Positions 8,215 to 16,959 of a DNA stretch of 64,000 nucleotides are shown in pieces (within the stretch, counting starts at the first letter, position 1; every line of letters starts with the position of its first letter). This DNA comes from Rhizobium esperanzae (lineage in GTDB: Bacteria > Pseudomonadota > Alphaproteobacteria > Rhizobiales > Rhizobiaceae). Below the pieces are notes generated by a model. The model worked only from the letters and a program-made list of their open reading frames with translations, was not told the origin of the DNA and searched no databases. The stretch spans positions 248,001-312,000 of the forward strand of contig NZ_MXPU01000004.1 in the NCBI RefSeq assembly GCF_002204185.1, given 5' to 3'. The translations under genes and the position numbers were made by a program.

Positions 8215-9110
8215 GTGAACCCATCCTCGCCCTCGACAAGGTGACGAAGACTTTCGGCCACGGCACATCGGCCGTCCATGCCGCCCGCGCCATCTCCTTC
8301 TCGCTGCGTGCCGGCCGGGCGCTGGCGCTCGTCGGCGAATCCGGCAGCGGCAAGACCACCTGCGCCCGGATGGCGATGCGCGAGTATCAGCCGACATCGG
8401 GGCAGATCCTCTACAAGGGCCGCCCCGTCGAGGCGGCGAAATCCGGCGAGATCGCCCGCTATCGCCGATCGGTGCAGATGATCTTCCAGGATCCCTTCGC
8501 TTCGCTGAACCCGGTCCATACCATCGCCCACCATCTCCGGCGACCGCTGAGGCTGCATCGACCGGAGATCAAAGGCACAGCAATCGGCGCAACCGTCCGC
8601 GAACTGCTGCAGCGCGTCAGGCTCGATCCGGATCTCGTCGCACCGAGATATCCGCACGAACTCTCCGGCGGCCAGCGCCAGCGCGTCAACATCGCCCGCG
8701 CGCTCGCCGTTAGACCGGAGGTGATCGTGGCGGACGAACCGACCTCGATGCTCGACGTCTCGGTACGGCTTGGCGTCTTGAACCTGTTGAACGAGATGAA
8801 GCAGGAGATGAATCTTGGGCTGCTCTACATCACGCATGACATCGCCACCGCCCGTTACGTCGCCGAGGACATTGCCGTGATGTATGCCGGCCAGATTGTC
8901 GAATGGGGCAGCACCGCCCGAGTAATCGACAACCCTTTGCATCCTTACACAAGGCTGCTGCTCTCGGCCGTCCCCGACCCCGACGTCCGCTTCGACGATC
9001 CGAAGGCACGCTTGATGCCCGACGAGGTCGATGATATCCGCCGCCGTTCCGCCGCACCGCAGGACGAGATCGTCGAAGTGGAACCGGCTCATTTCATCCG
9101 AATGATCTGA
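8211..9110 (+). CDS. ABC transporter ATPase, DppF/OppF type
   Basis: Second ATPase, 299 residues, coupled to the first by an ATGA overlap. Walker A GESGSGKTT (42-50), Q-loop FQDPFASLNP (92-101), signature LSGGQRQR (151-158), Walker B VIVADEP (171-177) and THDIATARY. The C-terminal extension contains HPYTRLLLSAVPDPD, the oligopeptide-ABC C-terminal motif. Paired DppD/DppF-type ATPases are the rule for family-5 importers. A stem-loop follows at its stop codon. Confidence 0.92.
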   Translation: MSEPILALDKVTKTFGHGTSAVHAARAISFSLRAGRALALVGESGSGKTTCARMAMREYQPTSGQILYKGRPVEAAKSGEIARYRRSVQMIFQDPFASLNPVHTIAHHLRRPLRLHRPEIKGTAIGATVRELLQRVRLDPDLVAPRYPHELSGGQRQRVNIARALAVRPEVIVADEPTSMLDVSVRLGVLNLLNEMKQEMNLGLLYITHDIATARYVAEDIAVMYAGQIVEWGSTARVIDNPLHPYTRLLLSAVPDPDVRFDDPKARLMPDEVDDIRRRSAAPQDEIVEVEPAHFIRMI

Positions 9111-9130
9111 GGCCATGCTTGCTGGCCTCA
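9108..9130 (+). terminator. Stem-loop at the end of the ABC operon
   Basis: TGAGGCC (9108-9114, containing the stop codon) pairs with GGCCTCA (9124-9130) around a 9-base loop. The following sequence is pyrimidine-rich but has no clear T run, so it may only attenuate transcription into the next gene. Confidence 0.45.
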
Positions 9131-9181
9131 CTCTTCGCCCTATGCTAGGGGACGGTTCCTTTCATGTGAGGCGAAACCGTC

Positions 9182-9859
9182 ATGCTGCCCTGGATCCAGC
9201 TCGATTCCGCGACCATTCCCGGCGAAGACGGTGAACTCAGGCTGAAGCAGCGCGGCAACGAATTCTCGATCATGCTCGGCGCCAACGAGTTGATGAACAG
9301 CCGCCTCAGCGGCTCGGAGGAAGCGCTGGCGACCCTCTCCTGGGAGAGGATCAACGCCCATCCAAAGCCGAGAATCCTTGTCGGCGGCCTCGGCATGGGC
9401 TTTACGCTACGCGGCGCCCTTGCCGTCCTGCCTGATGATGCCGGCGTCACCGTCGCCGAACTCGTGCCCGCCGTCGTCGCCTGGGCGCGCGGACCGATGG
9501 CAGAGGTGTTCAAGGGCTGTCTCGACGATCCGCGCGTCGGCATCCACCAAGGCGATGTCGGTGAGGCGATCCGCGCCGGCAAGAGCACCTATGATGCAAT
9601 CCTGCTCGATGTCGATAACGGCCCGGACGGGCTGACCCGCAAATCCAATGACCGCCTCTACGATTTTAACGGCCTTCGCGCTGCTCGTGACGCGCTTCGT
9701 CCCGGCGGCGTGCTCGCCGTCTGGTCGTCCGGCCCCGATTCCGATTTCACACGCCGTCTCAAGGACAGCGGTTTTTCCGTCGACGTCGTCAATACCCGCG
9801 CCAACCGCAAACGCGGCGCCCGCCACGTCATCTGGCTTGCAGTCAGATCGGTTCGCTGA
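9182..9859 (+). CDS. Spermidine synthase-like methyltransferase-fold protein
   Basis: A 225-residue Rossmann-fold protein resembling the spermine/spermidine synthase family. Motif I is VGGLGMGFTLRG (about 67-78), then VTVAELVPAVVAW with the acidic residue that would contact the nucleoside, and YDAILLDVDNGP (motif resembling the family's DxxD region). It is shorter than true spermidine synthases (~290) and lacks an evident N-terminal beta domain, so its reaction may be different. It lies 71 bases after the ABC operon and converges with the aldolase gene 6 bases away. Confidence 0.75.
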   Translation: MLPWIQLDSATIPGEDGELRLKQRGNEFSIMLGANELMNSRLSGSEEALATLSWERINAHPKPRILVGGLGMGFTLRGALAVLPDDAGVTVAELVPAVVAWARGPMAEVFKGCLDDPRVGIHQGDVGEAIRAGKSTYDAILLDVDNGPDGLTRKSNDRLYDFNGLRAARDALRPGGVLAVWSSGPDSDFTRRLKDSGFSVDVVNTRANRKRGARHVIWLAVRSVR

Positions 9860-9865
9860 AGGTGG

Positions 9866-10660
9866 TTAGCTTCCCGAGGCGATCCTGCGGGCGGCGTTGA
9901 TGGCCCGGCGGGCGCCGGCGCGCAGTTGCACGGTCTCCGCACCGGCGATGACCAGATCGAAGCCGAATTTCAGCAGCTCGCCGGCCCGCTCGCCGTCACC
10001 GGCATAGGCACAGGCGAACTTTCCGTGGGCGCGGCAGCGCGCGACGGCATGCTGCATGGCGCTGTCGATCTCGGCGGCGTTCGGCGCCACCTGGTCGCCG
10101 TTCGACAGCGCAATCGAAAGGTCGGCGGGGCCGACGAAGATGCCGTCGATGCCGGTCACGCCGAGAATGCCGTCGATCGCGTCGAGAGCGGCGCGGGTTT
10201 CGACCATGGCGATGGCGAGGGTGAGTTCGTTGGCGTTTTTGAGATAGACGTCAGCCGACAAACCGGTATGGTTCAGCGCCAATGACGGTCCCCAGCTGCG
10301 CTCGCCGAGGGGCGGATATTTTGTGGTCCTGACCAGCGCGCGCGCGTCCTCGGCCGAATTGATCATCGGTGCGATGATCCCCGAGGCGCCGGCATCGAGC
10401 AGCCGCGAAGCGGAGGCGAAATCGCCGACGGGAATGCGCGCGATGGCCGGCTTGCCGGCAAGACGCGTCTGAGCGACGCCGTTTGCCGCCGACTGCATGT
10501 CCCACATGCCGTGCTGCATATCCAGCACGACGGCATCGAAAGCTTCTTGCGCCAGATGGTTGACGAGCATGGCGTCGGGGATGCCGATCCAGGCGGAGAT
10601 CATGCCGCCCTTATGCTTCCTGATCCGGTCCGCAAAGCTATCGATTTCAGCTGCGCTCAT
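9866..10660 (-). CDS. HpcH/HpaI family class II aldolase
   Basis: Predicted metal-dependent pyruvate-type aldolase of 264 residues that cleaves or forms 2-keto-3-hydroxy acids. Sites expected for the family are visible: LDMQHG with His50, IARIP with Arg75, metal ligands Glu154 (MVETRAAL) and Asp180 (VGPADLS). The start has a good GAGGAG 8 bases upstream. A small membrane protein lies 57 bases upstream on the same strand. The natural substrate is not identifiable. Confidence 0.87.
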   Translation of the reverse strand: MSAAEIDSFADRIRKHKGGMISAWIGIPDAMLVNHLAQEAFDAVVLDMQHGMWDMQSAANGVAQTRLAGKPAIARIPVGDFASASRLLDAGASGIIAPMINSAEDARALVRTTKYPPLGERSWGPSLALNHTGLSADVYLKNANELTLAIAMVETRAALDAIDGILGVTGIDGIFVGPADLSIALSNGDQVAPNAAEIDSAMQHAVARCRAHGKFACAYAGDGERAGELLKFGFDLVIAGAETVQLRAGARRAINAARRIASGS

Positions 10661-10717
10661 GCCATTCTCCTCATTTCGCCGTCAACGGCCGGATTGCCGC
10701 CAAGCGGCGGCAGCAAT

Positions 10718-10918
10718 TTATCCTCTGCGACGCCGCCGCGAGATGATGACGATCACGACGATGCCCGCCGCCGCCAATATGGCGCCCCAGAGCATCCAGA
10801 TCTTTTGGGCGATCATGAAACTGGACGCCGGATAGGGAAAATAGCCGCTTCCCTGCCCGATCCAGATCAGCCCGAACAGAACCATAAGCAGTCCGATGAC
10901 AGATCCGATCGTTCGCAT
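10718..10918 (-). CDS. Small two-span membrane protein, unknown function
   Basis: A 66-residue protein with two hydrophobic helices (about 5-23 and 40-59), a short loop with GQGSGYFPYPASSF, and an arginine-rich tail (RRRRRG) that should stay in the cytoplasm. GAAGGTG precedes the ATG at a suitable distance, which supports it as a real gene. I do not recognise a function. It could be co-transcribed with the aldolase. Confidence 0.7.
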   Translation of the reverse strand: MRTIGSVIGLLMVLFGLIWIGQGSGYFPYPASSFMIAQKIWMLWGAILAAAGIVVIVIISRRRRRG

Positions 10919-11006
10919 GTTTCAGTCACCTTCTTCTTGGATTCGACCCCACAATGTCGATCACCATCGCCGATGACAAGGCTTCTCCCGAGGAGAAATG
11001 CAACCG

Positions 11007-11915
11007 CTACTCACCATTTCTCGTCACCTCATCCGACAGCCAGGCGCTGAGCCTCTCGCTGTGGACGTTCGGGGAGCGCGGTGGCACCAGCCAGTAACCG
11101 CGGTCGGGCGCCTCCAGCGGCGGGCCGGCTTGCACCAGCATGTGCGCGGAAAGAAGCGTATCGACGAGTCCCATCCAGCCGATCGCCACGCCCTGCTCAC
11201 TGAGAGCGGCCTGGACGACCAGGGAGTATGTATTGAAACTGATATCGCCGCGGCCGGCATTGTTGTCGCGCGGGACGGAGAATTCGGCAAAATATGTGCG
11301 CCAGTCGAACCAGGGCGATGGCAGCGCCGCGTCGAGATGAATGAGCCGCACCTTGGCAAGCTGTCTCGGATCGGCGAAGGGGCCGTTGCGATCGAGGAAA
11401 CCGCGCGTGCAGACGGGCACGACCCTCTCCGGCAACAGAAGTGTACCGACGGCGCCGAATTCCTCGCGCGTACCGAAAACCACCGCGACATCGGCTTCAT
11501 CGCGAAATCCGGCTGCAAGCCGCTGCGTCGCGACGATCTGCATATCCGTTTCCGGGTGCAGAAGACGAAAGCCATCCATGCGCGGGATCAGCCAAAGTGC
11601 CGAGAAAGCGTAATCCGTCCTGAGCCGGACGACCGGCCTTTGTGTTTCGGCGCGGAAACTGCGGGCGAGCGCGTCGATGTCGCCGACCGCTTTTGCGGTC
11701 ACCTCAAGAAGCCGCTCCCCCTCCGCAGTCAATTCGACGCCCCGATGTTGGCGACGCAGCAGGCCGACACCGAACTGCTCTTCCAGCCGTCGGATCTGGT
11801 AGCTGACGGCAGGCTGGCTCAACCCGAGAAGCGCTGCCGCCGCGGAAAAGCTCCCGAGCCGCGCTACCTCGACGAAGAGGCGCATCCATCCGAGCTCAGG
11901 CGTGCGTTCTGACAT
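11007..11915 (-). CDS. LysR-type transcriptional regulator, divergent from betC
   Basis: A 302-residue LysR protein: N-terminal winged helix (FVEVARLGSFSAAAALLGLSQPAVSYQIRRLEEQFG, about 13-48) and a ligand-binding domain. It is divergent from the choline sulfatase gene with 95 bases between the starts, the classical arrangement in which a LysR protein controls its neighbour and itself. Choline-O-sulfate or choline is therefore the likely effector, by inference only. Confidence 0.88.
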   Translation of the reverse strand: MSERTPELGWMRLFVEVARLGSFSAAAALLGLSQPAVSYQIRRLEEQFGVGLLRRQHRGVELTAEGERLLEVTAKAVGDIDALARSFRAETQRPVVRLRTDYAFSALWLIPRMDGFRLLHPETDMQIVATQRLAAGFRDEADVAVVFGTREEFGAVGTLLLPERVVPVCTRGFLDRNGPFADPRQLAKVRLIHLDAALPSPWFDWRTYFAEFSVPRDNNAGRGDISFNTYSLVVQAALSEQGVAIGWMGLVDTLLSAHMLVQAGPPLEAPDRGYWLVPPRSPNVHSERLSAWLSDEVTRNGE

Positions 11916-12010
11916 AAAAATCCTTTTTGGCAGACATCGAAAAAAGCTGCCTTTACAGGCGCGATATTAGGCGCTTCAATAAAATCTTCAAATAGCAAAA
12001 GGCAATTCAC
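11916..12010. promoter_or_regulatory. Shared promoter region of the LysR gene and betC
   Basis: The 95 bases between the two divergent starts are much richer in A and T than the flanking genes and must hold both promoters and the LysR binding site. I could not single out one convincing T-N11-A operator. Confidence 0.5.
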
Positions 12011-13525
12011 ATGGCGCGCCCGAATATCCTCATCCTGATGGTGGACCAGCTGAACGGGACCTTCTTTCCCGATGGCCCTGCCGACTTTCTGCACGCGCCG
12101 AATCTGAAATCGCTGGCCAAGCGCTCGGTGCGTTTCGCCAATACCTATACGGCAAGCCCGCTCTGCGCGCCGGCGCGGGCCTCCTTCATGTCCGGACAAT
12201 TGCCGAGCCGGACGCGCGTCTACGACAATGCGGCCGAATTCGCCTCCGACATTCCAACCTATGCCCATCATCTGCGCGCCGCCGGTTACCAGACCGCATT
12301 GTCAGGCAAGATGCATTTCGTCGGCCCCGATCAGCTGCACGGTTTCGAAGAGCGCCTGACGACAGACATTTACCCCGCCGATTTCGGCTGGACGCCCGAC
12401 TACACCAAGCCCGGCGAGCGCATCGACTGGTGGTACCACAATCTCGGCTCGGTCACCGGCGCCGGCGTGGCCGAAATCACCAACCAGATGGAATATGACG
12501 ACGAGGTCGCCTATCACGCCACACGGAAACTCTACGACCTCTCGCGTGGCCATGACGAGCGCCCCTGGTGCCTGACCGTCAGCTTCACCCATCCGCACGA
12601 CCCCTATGTCGCGCGCCGCAAATTCTGGGATCTCTATCAGGACTGCCCTGCCCTCGACCCGGCGGTTGCGCCGATCGCCTATGAACAGCAGGATCCGCAT
12701 TCGCAGCGTCTGATGAAAGCCTGCGACCACGATGCTTTCGACATCAGCCGCGAAGAGGTCAAGCGGGCAAGACGCGGCTATTTCGCCAACATCTCCTATG
12801 TCGACGAGAAGATCGGCGAGATTCTCGATGTGCTGGAACGCAGCCGCATGGCCGATAACACGATCATCCTCTTCGTCTCCGACCATGGCGACATGCTCGG
12901 CGATCGCGGCCTCTGGTTCAAGATGAACTTCTTCGAAGGTTCGGCCCGCGTTCCGCTGATGATCGCGGCGCCGGGCTGGAAGCCGAAGCGCATCGACCAG
13001 CCCGTCTCCACCCTTGACGTGACACCGACGCTCGCCGGCCTCATCGGGATCGATATCGCCTCGTTGAGGCCATGGACCGAAGGCTGGGATCTCGCAGCGC
13101 TTGCCGAGGGCAGCGGCAGCCGTGGTCCCGTGCCGATGGAATATGCCGCGGAAGGGTCCGAGGCGCCGCTCGTCTGCCTCAGGGACGGGCGCTACAAGCT
13201 CTCGCTCTGCGAGAAGGACCCGCCGATGCTGTTCGACCTCGAGGCCGATCCGCAAGAACTCGAGAATTTGGCGGTCGACCCGGCGCATGCCGACACTTTG
13301 GCGCGGCTGGTCGAACAGGCCAGCCGGCGCTGGAATCTTGGCGATTTCGACGCAGCCGTGCGTGAAAGCCAGGCGCGCCGCTGGGTGGTCTACGCCGCGC
13401 TGCGCAACGGCGCCTATTATCCCTGGGATTATCAACCGCTGCAGAAAGCCTCTGAGCGCTACATGCGCAACCACATGGATCTGAACGTGCTGGAGGAAAG
13501 CCAGAGGTTCCCGCGCCAGGAATAG
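12011..13525 (+). CDS. betC: Choline sulfatase
   Basis: Hydrolyses choline-O-sulfate to choline and sulfate, feeding glycine betaine synthesis or growth. The 504-residue protein begins with the alkaline-phosphatase-fold metal site VDQ (Asp12). It carries the sulfatase signature with the cysteine that becomes formylglycine (SPLCAPARASF, Cys52, Arg56), then GKMHFVGPDQLHGFEERLTTDIYPADF, a stretch typical of BetC, His194/His196, and the second metal site SDHGD (290-294). The C-terminal part (ESQARRWVVYAALRNGAYYPWDYQP) matches the choline-sulfatase tail. There is no signal peptide, as expected. betBA and betI are not in this window. Confidence 0.92.
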   Translation: MARPNILILMVDQLNGTFFPDGPADFLHAPNLKSLAKRSVRFANTYTASPLCAPARASFMSGQLPSRTRVYDNAAEFASDIPTYAHHLRAAGYQTALSGKMHFVGPDQLHGFEERLTTDIYPADFGWTPDYTKPGERIDWWYHNLGSVTGAGVAEITNQMEYDDEVAYHATRKLYDLSRGHDERPWCLTVSFTHPHDPYVARRKFWDLYQDCPALDPAVAPIAYEQQDPHSQRLMKACDHDAFDISREEVKRARRGYFANISYVDEKIGEILDVLERSRMADNTIILFVSDHGDMLGDRGLWFKMNFFEGSARVPLMIAAPGWKPKRIDQPVSTLDVTPTLAGLIGIDIASLRPWTEGWDLAALAEGSGSRGPVPMEYAAEGSEAPLVCLRDGRYKLSLCEKDPPMLFDLEADPQELENLAVDPAHADTLARLVEQASRRWNLGDFDAAVRESQARRWVVYAALRNGAYYPWDYQPLQKASERYMRNHMDLNVLEESQRFPRQE

Positions 13526-13529
13526 GCTT

Positions 13530-14390
13530 TTAAGCCGACCTGCGCGCCGGCGCCTCACGCAGGAAAGCCTCGATGAACGCCTTTTGCAGCAGAATGCCAT
13601 CCCATTCGTCGGGGAAGAACGGCGAGTCGTAAATCAGCATGAAAGGACCGGCGTAACCGGCCGTCTCGCACATCTTCAGGCATTTGCGGTAATCCTCGGC
13701 ATCGAGACCCACAGCGTTATAGTCCGCCTTGGCGTGGCAGATTTCCGCCCGGCGCATGATATCGGCAAGGCCCGGATATTTTTCCGGCGCCGCCCAGTTG
13801 CCAAGATCGCCGTTGAGCCCGACCTTGCCGTCCAGCCGGTCCAGCAGCCAGTTCATCTCGACCGGTGACGGCAGCAGGTCGAACCAGTTCTCGACGACAA
13901 CACGCACGCCGCTGCCTTCCGCCTTTTCGGCCAGCCAGCCAAGATGGCGGGCGGCACGGGCAAGGTTTTCCTCCGTCGGCTTCTGCTTGCCGGCGATGAC
14001 GCGCATTCTTTGCGCCCCGAGCGCCGCCGCGATATCGATCCACTCTGCCATCCATCTGACATCTCGTTCGGCCGTTTCGGGATGGCTTGGATCGCCGTCC
14101 TCGACGAGCAGCGTCTGGAACAGCACGTTCGAGACCGCCATCGCGTCGCTGAGTTCAGTTAGATAAGCGGCATCAAGGCTCGGCAGATGGAAGGAACAGA
14201 CCTCCAGCCGGTGGATCCCACGCACTGCGAGCGCCGCCGGCATGTCGATCAGCGCTGCACCGCCGGCCCCGTAGGGCTCTTTCGGCGCCGCACTCTTGGC
14301 GGGGTCGGGGCTATAGCCATGAACGGCGCCGAGCAGCCGATGCAGCGACCAGGTCGAAACCGCGAAGCGTCCGTTCTGCCAAACTTGCAC
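13530..14390 (-). CDS. Sugar phosphate isomerase/epimerase (AP endonuclease 2-type TIM barrel)
   Basis: A 286-residue TIM-barrel protein with the isomerase/epimerase pattern: LEVCSFHLPS, RMRVIAGK, VVVENWFDLLPS with a metal-ligand Glu, NGDLGNWA, CHAKADY and a final acidic cluster. The start is GTG at 14390, with GGAGGA about 7 bases upstream; the frame is open to an ATG at 14447 but that codon has no ribosome site and lies near the amidase stop. It follows the amidase by 66 bases on the same strand. The substrate is unknown. Confidence 0.8.
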   Translation of the reverse strand: MQVWQNGRFAVSTWSLHRLLGAVHGYSPDPAKSAAPKEPYGAGGAALIDMPAALAVRGIHRLEVCSFHLPSLDAAYLTELSDAMAVSNVLFQTLLVEDGDPSHPETAERDVRWMAEWIDIAAALGAQRMRVIAGKQKPTEENLARAARHLGWLAEKAEGSGVRVVVENWFDLLPSPVEMNWLLDRLDGKVGLNGDLGNWAAPEKYPGLADIMRRAEICHAKADYNAVGLDAEDYRKCLKMCETAGYAGPFMLIYDSPFFPDEWDGILLQKAFIEAFLREAPARRSA

Positions 14391-14456
14391 GTGATTTCCT
14401 CCAGGATCTCCTCGTCCATCAATGGCAATAAACACCGGGCGGTTCAATTGCGAATT

Positions 14457-15827
14457 TCAGACGAAATCGCCGCGGACCGCCGCCTCGGCGGCAAGTGCCG
14501 CCCCCAGCAGCGCCTCGTCGCGACGGGCGGTCGCCGAAAGCAGCAGACCGACCGGCATGCCGAATTCACCCGTACCGCAGGGAATCGAGACGCCGCACCA
14601 GTCGAGGAAATTGCCGAGTGCGGTATTGCGCAGCGTCTTGTTATTCGTGGCGAAGAAGAGTTCATCATTCTCTTCCAGCGGCGCGATCGGCGGAGCGACA
14701 TGCGCGACGGTGGGAAAGGCCAGGAGGCGGTCCCCCACGAGGCGGTTGACTTCCCCGATGAGGCGCTTGCGGGCTTCGAGGATCGCGATGTAATCGGGTG
14801 CCGTCGTCCTGCTTCCCAAGCGGGTGCGCATGACGACGCGATGGTCCATACGGTCTGCGTCCGGTCCCGCCAATCGCTCCTGGTGAAGGGCGAAAGCCTC
14901 CGCCGTCACCAGTGGACCATACCTCGTCATCAGATCGAAGATTTCGCTGAAGGCTGGAATGACGGTGCGGGTAACAGAGGCGCCGGCGCTTTGAAGGCGT
15001 TCCAAAGCTGCCTCGAACGCGGCAGTCACGCCCGGTTCCACGGCATCGAAAACGACATTTTCGGGCACGAGCAATTCCAGCCCCCGCAGCGGACGCTCGA
15101 CGACATCGGGCGCGGTCAGACCGCGCATCGCCGCATCGATCCACACCGCATCCCTGACGCTGCGGCAGAGCGGCCCCAGCGAATCCAGGCTCTTTGCCAG
15201 CGGATAGACGCCGTCCATCGCATGACGGCCTGATGTCGCCTTGTAGCCGACGATCCCGTTGAAGGCGGCGGGAATGCGCACCGACCCGCCGGTATCGGTG
15301 CCCATCGCGACCGGCACCAGCCCGGCTGCGACGGCAACACCGGCGCCGGAAGAGGAGCCGCCGGGGATGCGCGGGAGATGGGTACCGCGCGGATTGACCG
15401 GCGTGCCGTAATGCGGATTGATGCCAAGGCCGGAAAAGGCAAATTCGCTCATATTGGTGCGCCCTATGGCGACCATGCCCGCCTGCCTGAGGAGACCGAC
15501 GACCGCCGCATCGCGAGTGGCGGGCGGATCGGCGGCCAGGACAACGGACCCTGCCGTCGTTGGCAGACCCTCAATGTCGAAAAGATCCTTCCAGGCGATC
15601 GGAATGCCATCCAGCAAACCGAGCGAGCGCCCTTCCCGCAAACGTTTGGAGGAGGCGTGCGCCTCCGCCATCGCCCGACCTTCGAGCAGTGTCGTGAAGA
15701 CCGCCTTGTCGGCAAAATCCGCGATGGATTCGAATACCGTCTCGGCCACATCGACCGGATCGGCAGCGCCGCCTTGGATGAGGACGGAAAGTTGGGCGAC
15801 AGACATCGCACCGAAGAATTTGCTCAT
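14457..15827 (-). CDS. Amidase, amidase-signature family
   Basis: A 456-residue hydrolase with the Ser-cisSer-Lys triad: Lys80 in AWKDLFD, the GGSSSGAG loop (156-163) with the cis serine, and the nucleophile Ser182 in GTDTGGSVRIPAAFNGIVG. The full length agrees with amidases and aspartyl-tRNA amidotransferase A relatives; nothing suggests GatA because gatC and gatB are absent. It probably heads a two-gene operon with the epimerase. Substrate unknown. Confidence 0.88.
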   Translation of the reverse strand: MSKFFGAMSVAQLSVLIQGGAADPVDVAETVFESIADFADKAVFTTLLEGRAMAEAHASSKRLREGRSLGLLDGIPIAWKDLFDIEGLPTTAGSVVLAADPPATRDAAVVGLLRQAGMVAIGRTNMSEFAFSGLGINPHYGTPVNPRGTHLPRIPGGSSSGAGVAVAAGLVPVAMGTDTGGSVRIPAAFNGIVGYKATSGRHAMDGVYPLAKSLDSLGPLCRSVRDAVWIDAAMRGLTAPDVVERPLRGLELLVPENVVFDAVEPGVTAAFEAALERLQSAGASVTRTVIPAFSEIFDLMTRYGPLVTAEAFALHQERLAGPDADRMDHRVVMRTRLGSRTTAPDYIAILEARKRLIGEVNRLVGDRLLAFPTVAHVAPPIAPLEENDELFFATNNKTLRNTALGNFLDWCGVSIPCGTGEFGMPVGLLLSATARRDEALLGAALAAEAAVRGDFV

Positions 15828-16059
15828 GGGACGGTCCTGATGAGAGATGCCGCCAAGGACTAACCCGGATCATTCGAGCGGGCCAGAGCCTCACGATCTT
15901 TTGCATTTATTGGTACGAATTTTTGAACACTGAGTTTGGATATTGCCCCTTCAATTGCCGCGATTGAAGACACACATGCATGCACGCATGCCGAGCCGGT
16001 TCGACGCGAGGGTGAGTGTTACTCTTCGACCGGCCGCATGTGTTGCAGGAGTAATTAAA
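15828..16059. other. Intergenic region between amidase and small membrane protein
   Basis: The 232 bases hold the divergent upstream regions of two genes. An AT-rich block near 15900-15955 is the likely promoter zone. I see no RNA gene or repeat. Confidence 0.4.
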
Positions 16060-16371
16060 ATGACAGATTGTGAACCTTTAAGCCGTCGCCAGGATATGGT
16101 GACCCTCCACGTGAAAGAGGACGAAACTACTGGTCCGGGCGAGCGCGACTATGTGGAACATGTCAGCGCCCAGAAACTTTCCGGTTTCGAGCGCATCGTC
16201 GTGGTCGCAGCGTTGGTTGTCTTGAGCTTTGTCGGTTTTGCCGCATATTCGTCCCGCGAGACGGATCCGGTGACGACATCGGCCATTGCGGCCACCCCTG
16301 GCGATACGCCGCATCATCAGCCTTACGGCCATTGCCGTGACAGCAGCCCCTATGCTGAACGGGTCTGCTGA
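16060..16371 (+). CDS. Small single-span membrane protein, unknown function
   Basis: A 103-residue protein: hydrophilic cytoplasmic part (1-46), one transmembrane helix (about 47-66, RIVVVAALVVLSFVGFAAY) and a short periplasmic tail with two cysteines and several histidines (HHQPYGHCRDSS ... VC). I chose the ATG at 16060 because CAGGAG lies 8 bases before it; the frame is open further upstream without a ribosome site. I do not recognise a family. Confidence 0.6.
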   Translation: MTDCEPLSRRQDMVTLHVKEDETTGPGERDYVEHVSAQKLSGFERIVVVAALVVLSFVGFAAYSSRETDPVTTSAIAATPGDTPHHQPYGHCRDSSPYAERVC

Positions 16372-16385
16372 CAGCAAGCCGACGA

Positions 16386-16415
16386 CCCCGGGCGACATTG
16401 TTGTTCGCCCAGGGG
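16386..16415 (+). terminator. Stem-loop after the small membrane protein gene
   Basis: CCCCGGGCGA (16386-16395) pairs with TCGCCCAGGGG (16405-16415) with one bulged base. It starts 14 bases after the stop of the upstream gene. There is no strong T run. Confidence 0.45.
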
Positions 16416-16485
16416 AGAAGTTTCTTCGCCAGGCATGGAGCCCTGTGGCTCAAGGCTGCATTGACAGCAAAAAGGGGAAAGAACC

Positions 16486-16923
16486 ATGGCCGGCAAGATC
16501 GATTACAATCTCGAACGTTTCGTCAATGCCCAAAACGGCGTCTACGAGCAGGCGCTTTCCGAGCTGAAGGCCGGACGGAAAACCTCCCACTGGATGTGGT
16601 TCATCTTCCCGCAGATCGCTGGTCTCGGCACCTCTGCAATGGCGGAAAAATATGCCATACGCTCGGCCGGGGAAGCCGCCGCCTATCTCGCTGATCCCAC
16701 TCTCTCAAGCCGGCTGCTGCGCTGCGTCGAGGCGATTTTATCGATCGACGGCCGATCGGCCCATGACATCCTCGGCTCGCCTGATGATCTCAAGCTGCGC
16801 TCATCGATGACCTTGTTTGCGGCGATCAGCGATCACGGCTCGCCCTTTCACCGGGCGATCGAACGTTTTTATCAGGGAAAGTTCGACGAGCGGACGATCG
16901 AGATCCTCAGCGCCAGGGACTAA
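16486..16923 (+). CDS. DUF1810 family protein
   Basis: A 145-residue soluble protein with the DUF1810 pattern: LERFVNAQNGVYEQALSELKAGRKTSHWMWFIFPQIAGLG near the start, then KYAIRS, CVEAILSIDGRS and LRSSMTLFAA. The family is widespread and uncharacterised; no enzymatic residues can be assigned. An AAGGGGAAAG sequence precedes the ATG. It is monocistronic as far as I can see. Confidence 0.85.
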   Translation: MAGKIDYNLERFVNAQNGVYEQALSELKAGRKTSHWMWFIFPQIAGLGTSAMAEKYAIRSAGEAAAYLADPTLSSRLLRCVEAILSIDGRSAHDILGSPDDLKLRSSMTLFAAISDHGSPFHRAIERFYQGKFDERTIEILSARD

Positions 16924-16959
16924 GCGAAGTTGATGAAGGACATGCGCCGCTAAGTTTTT

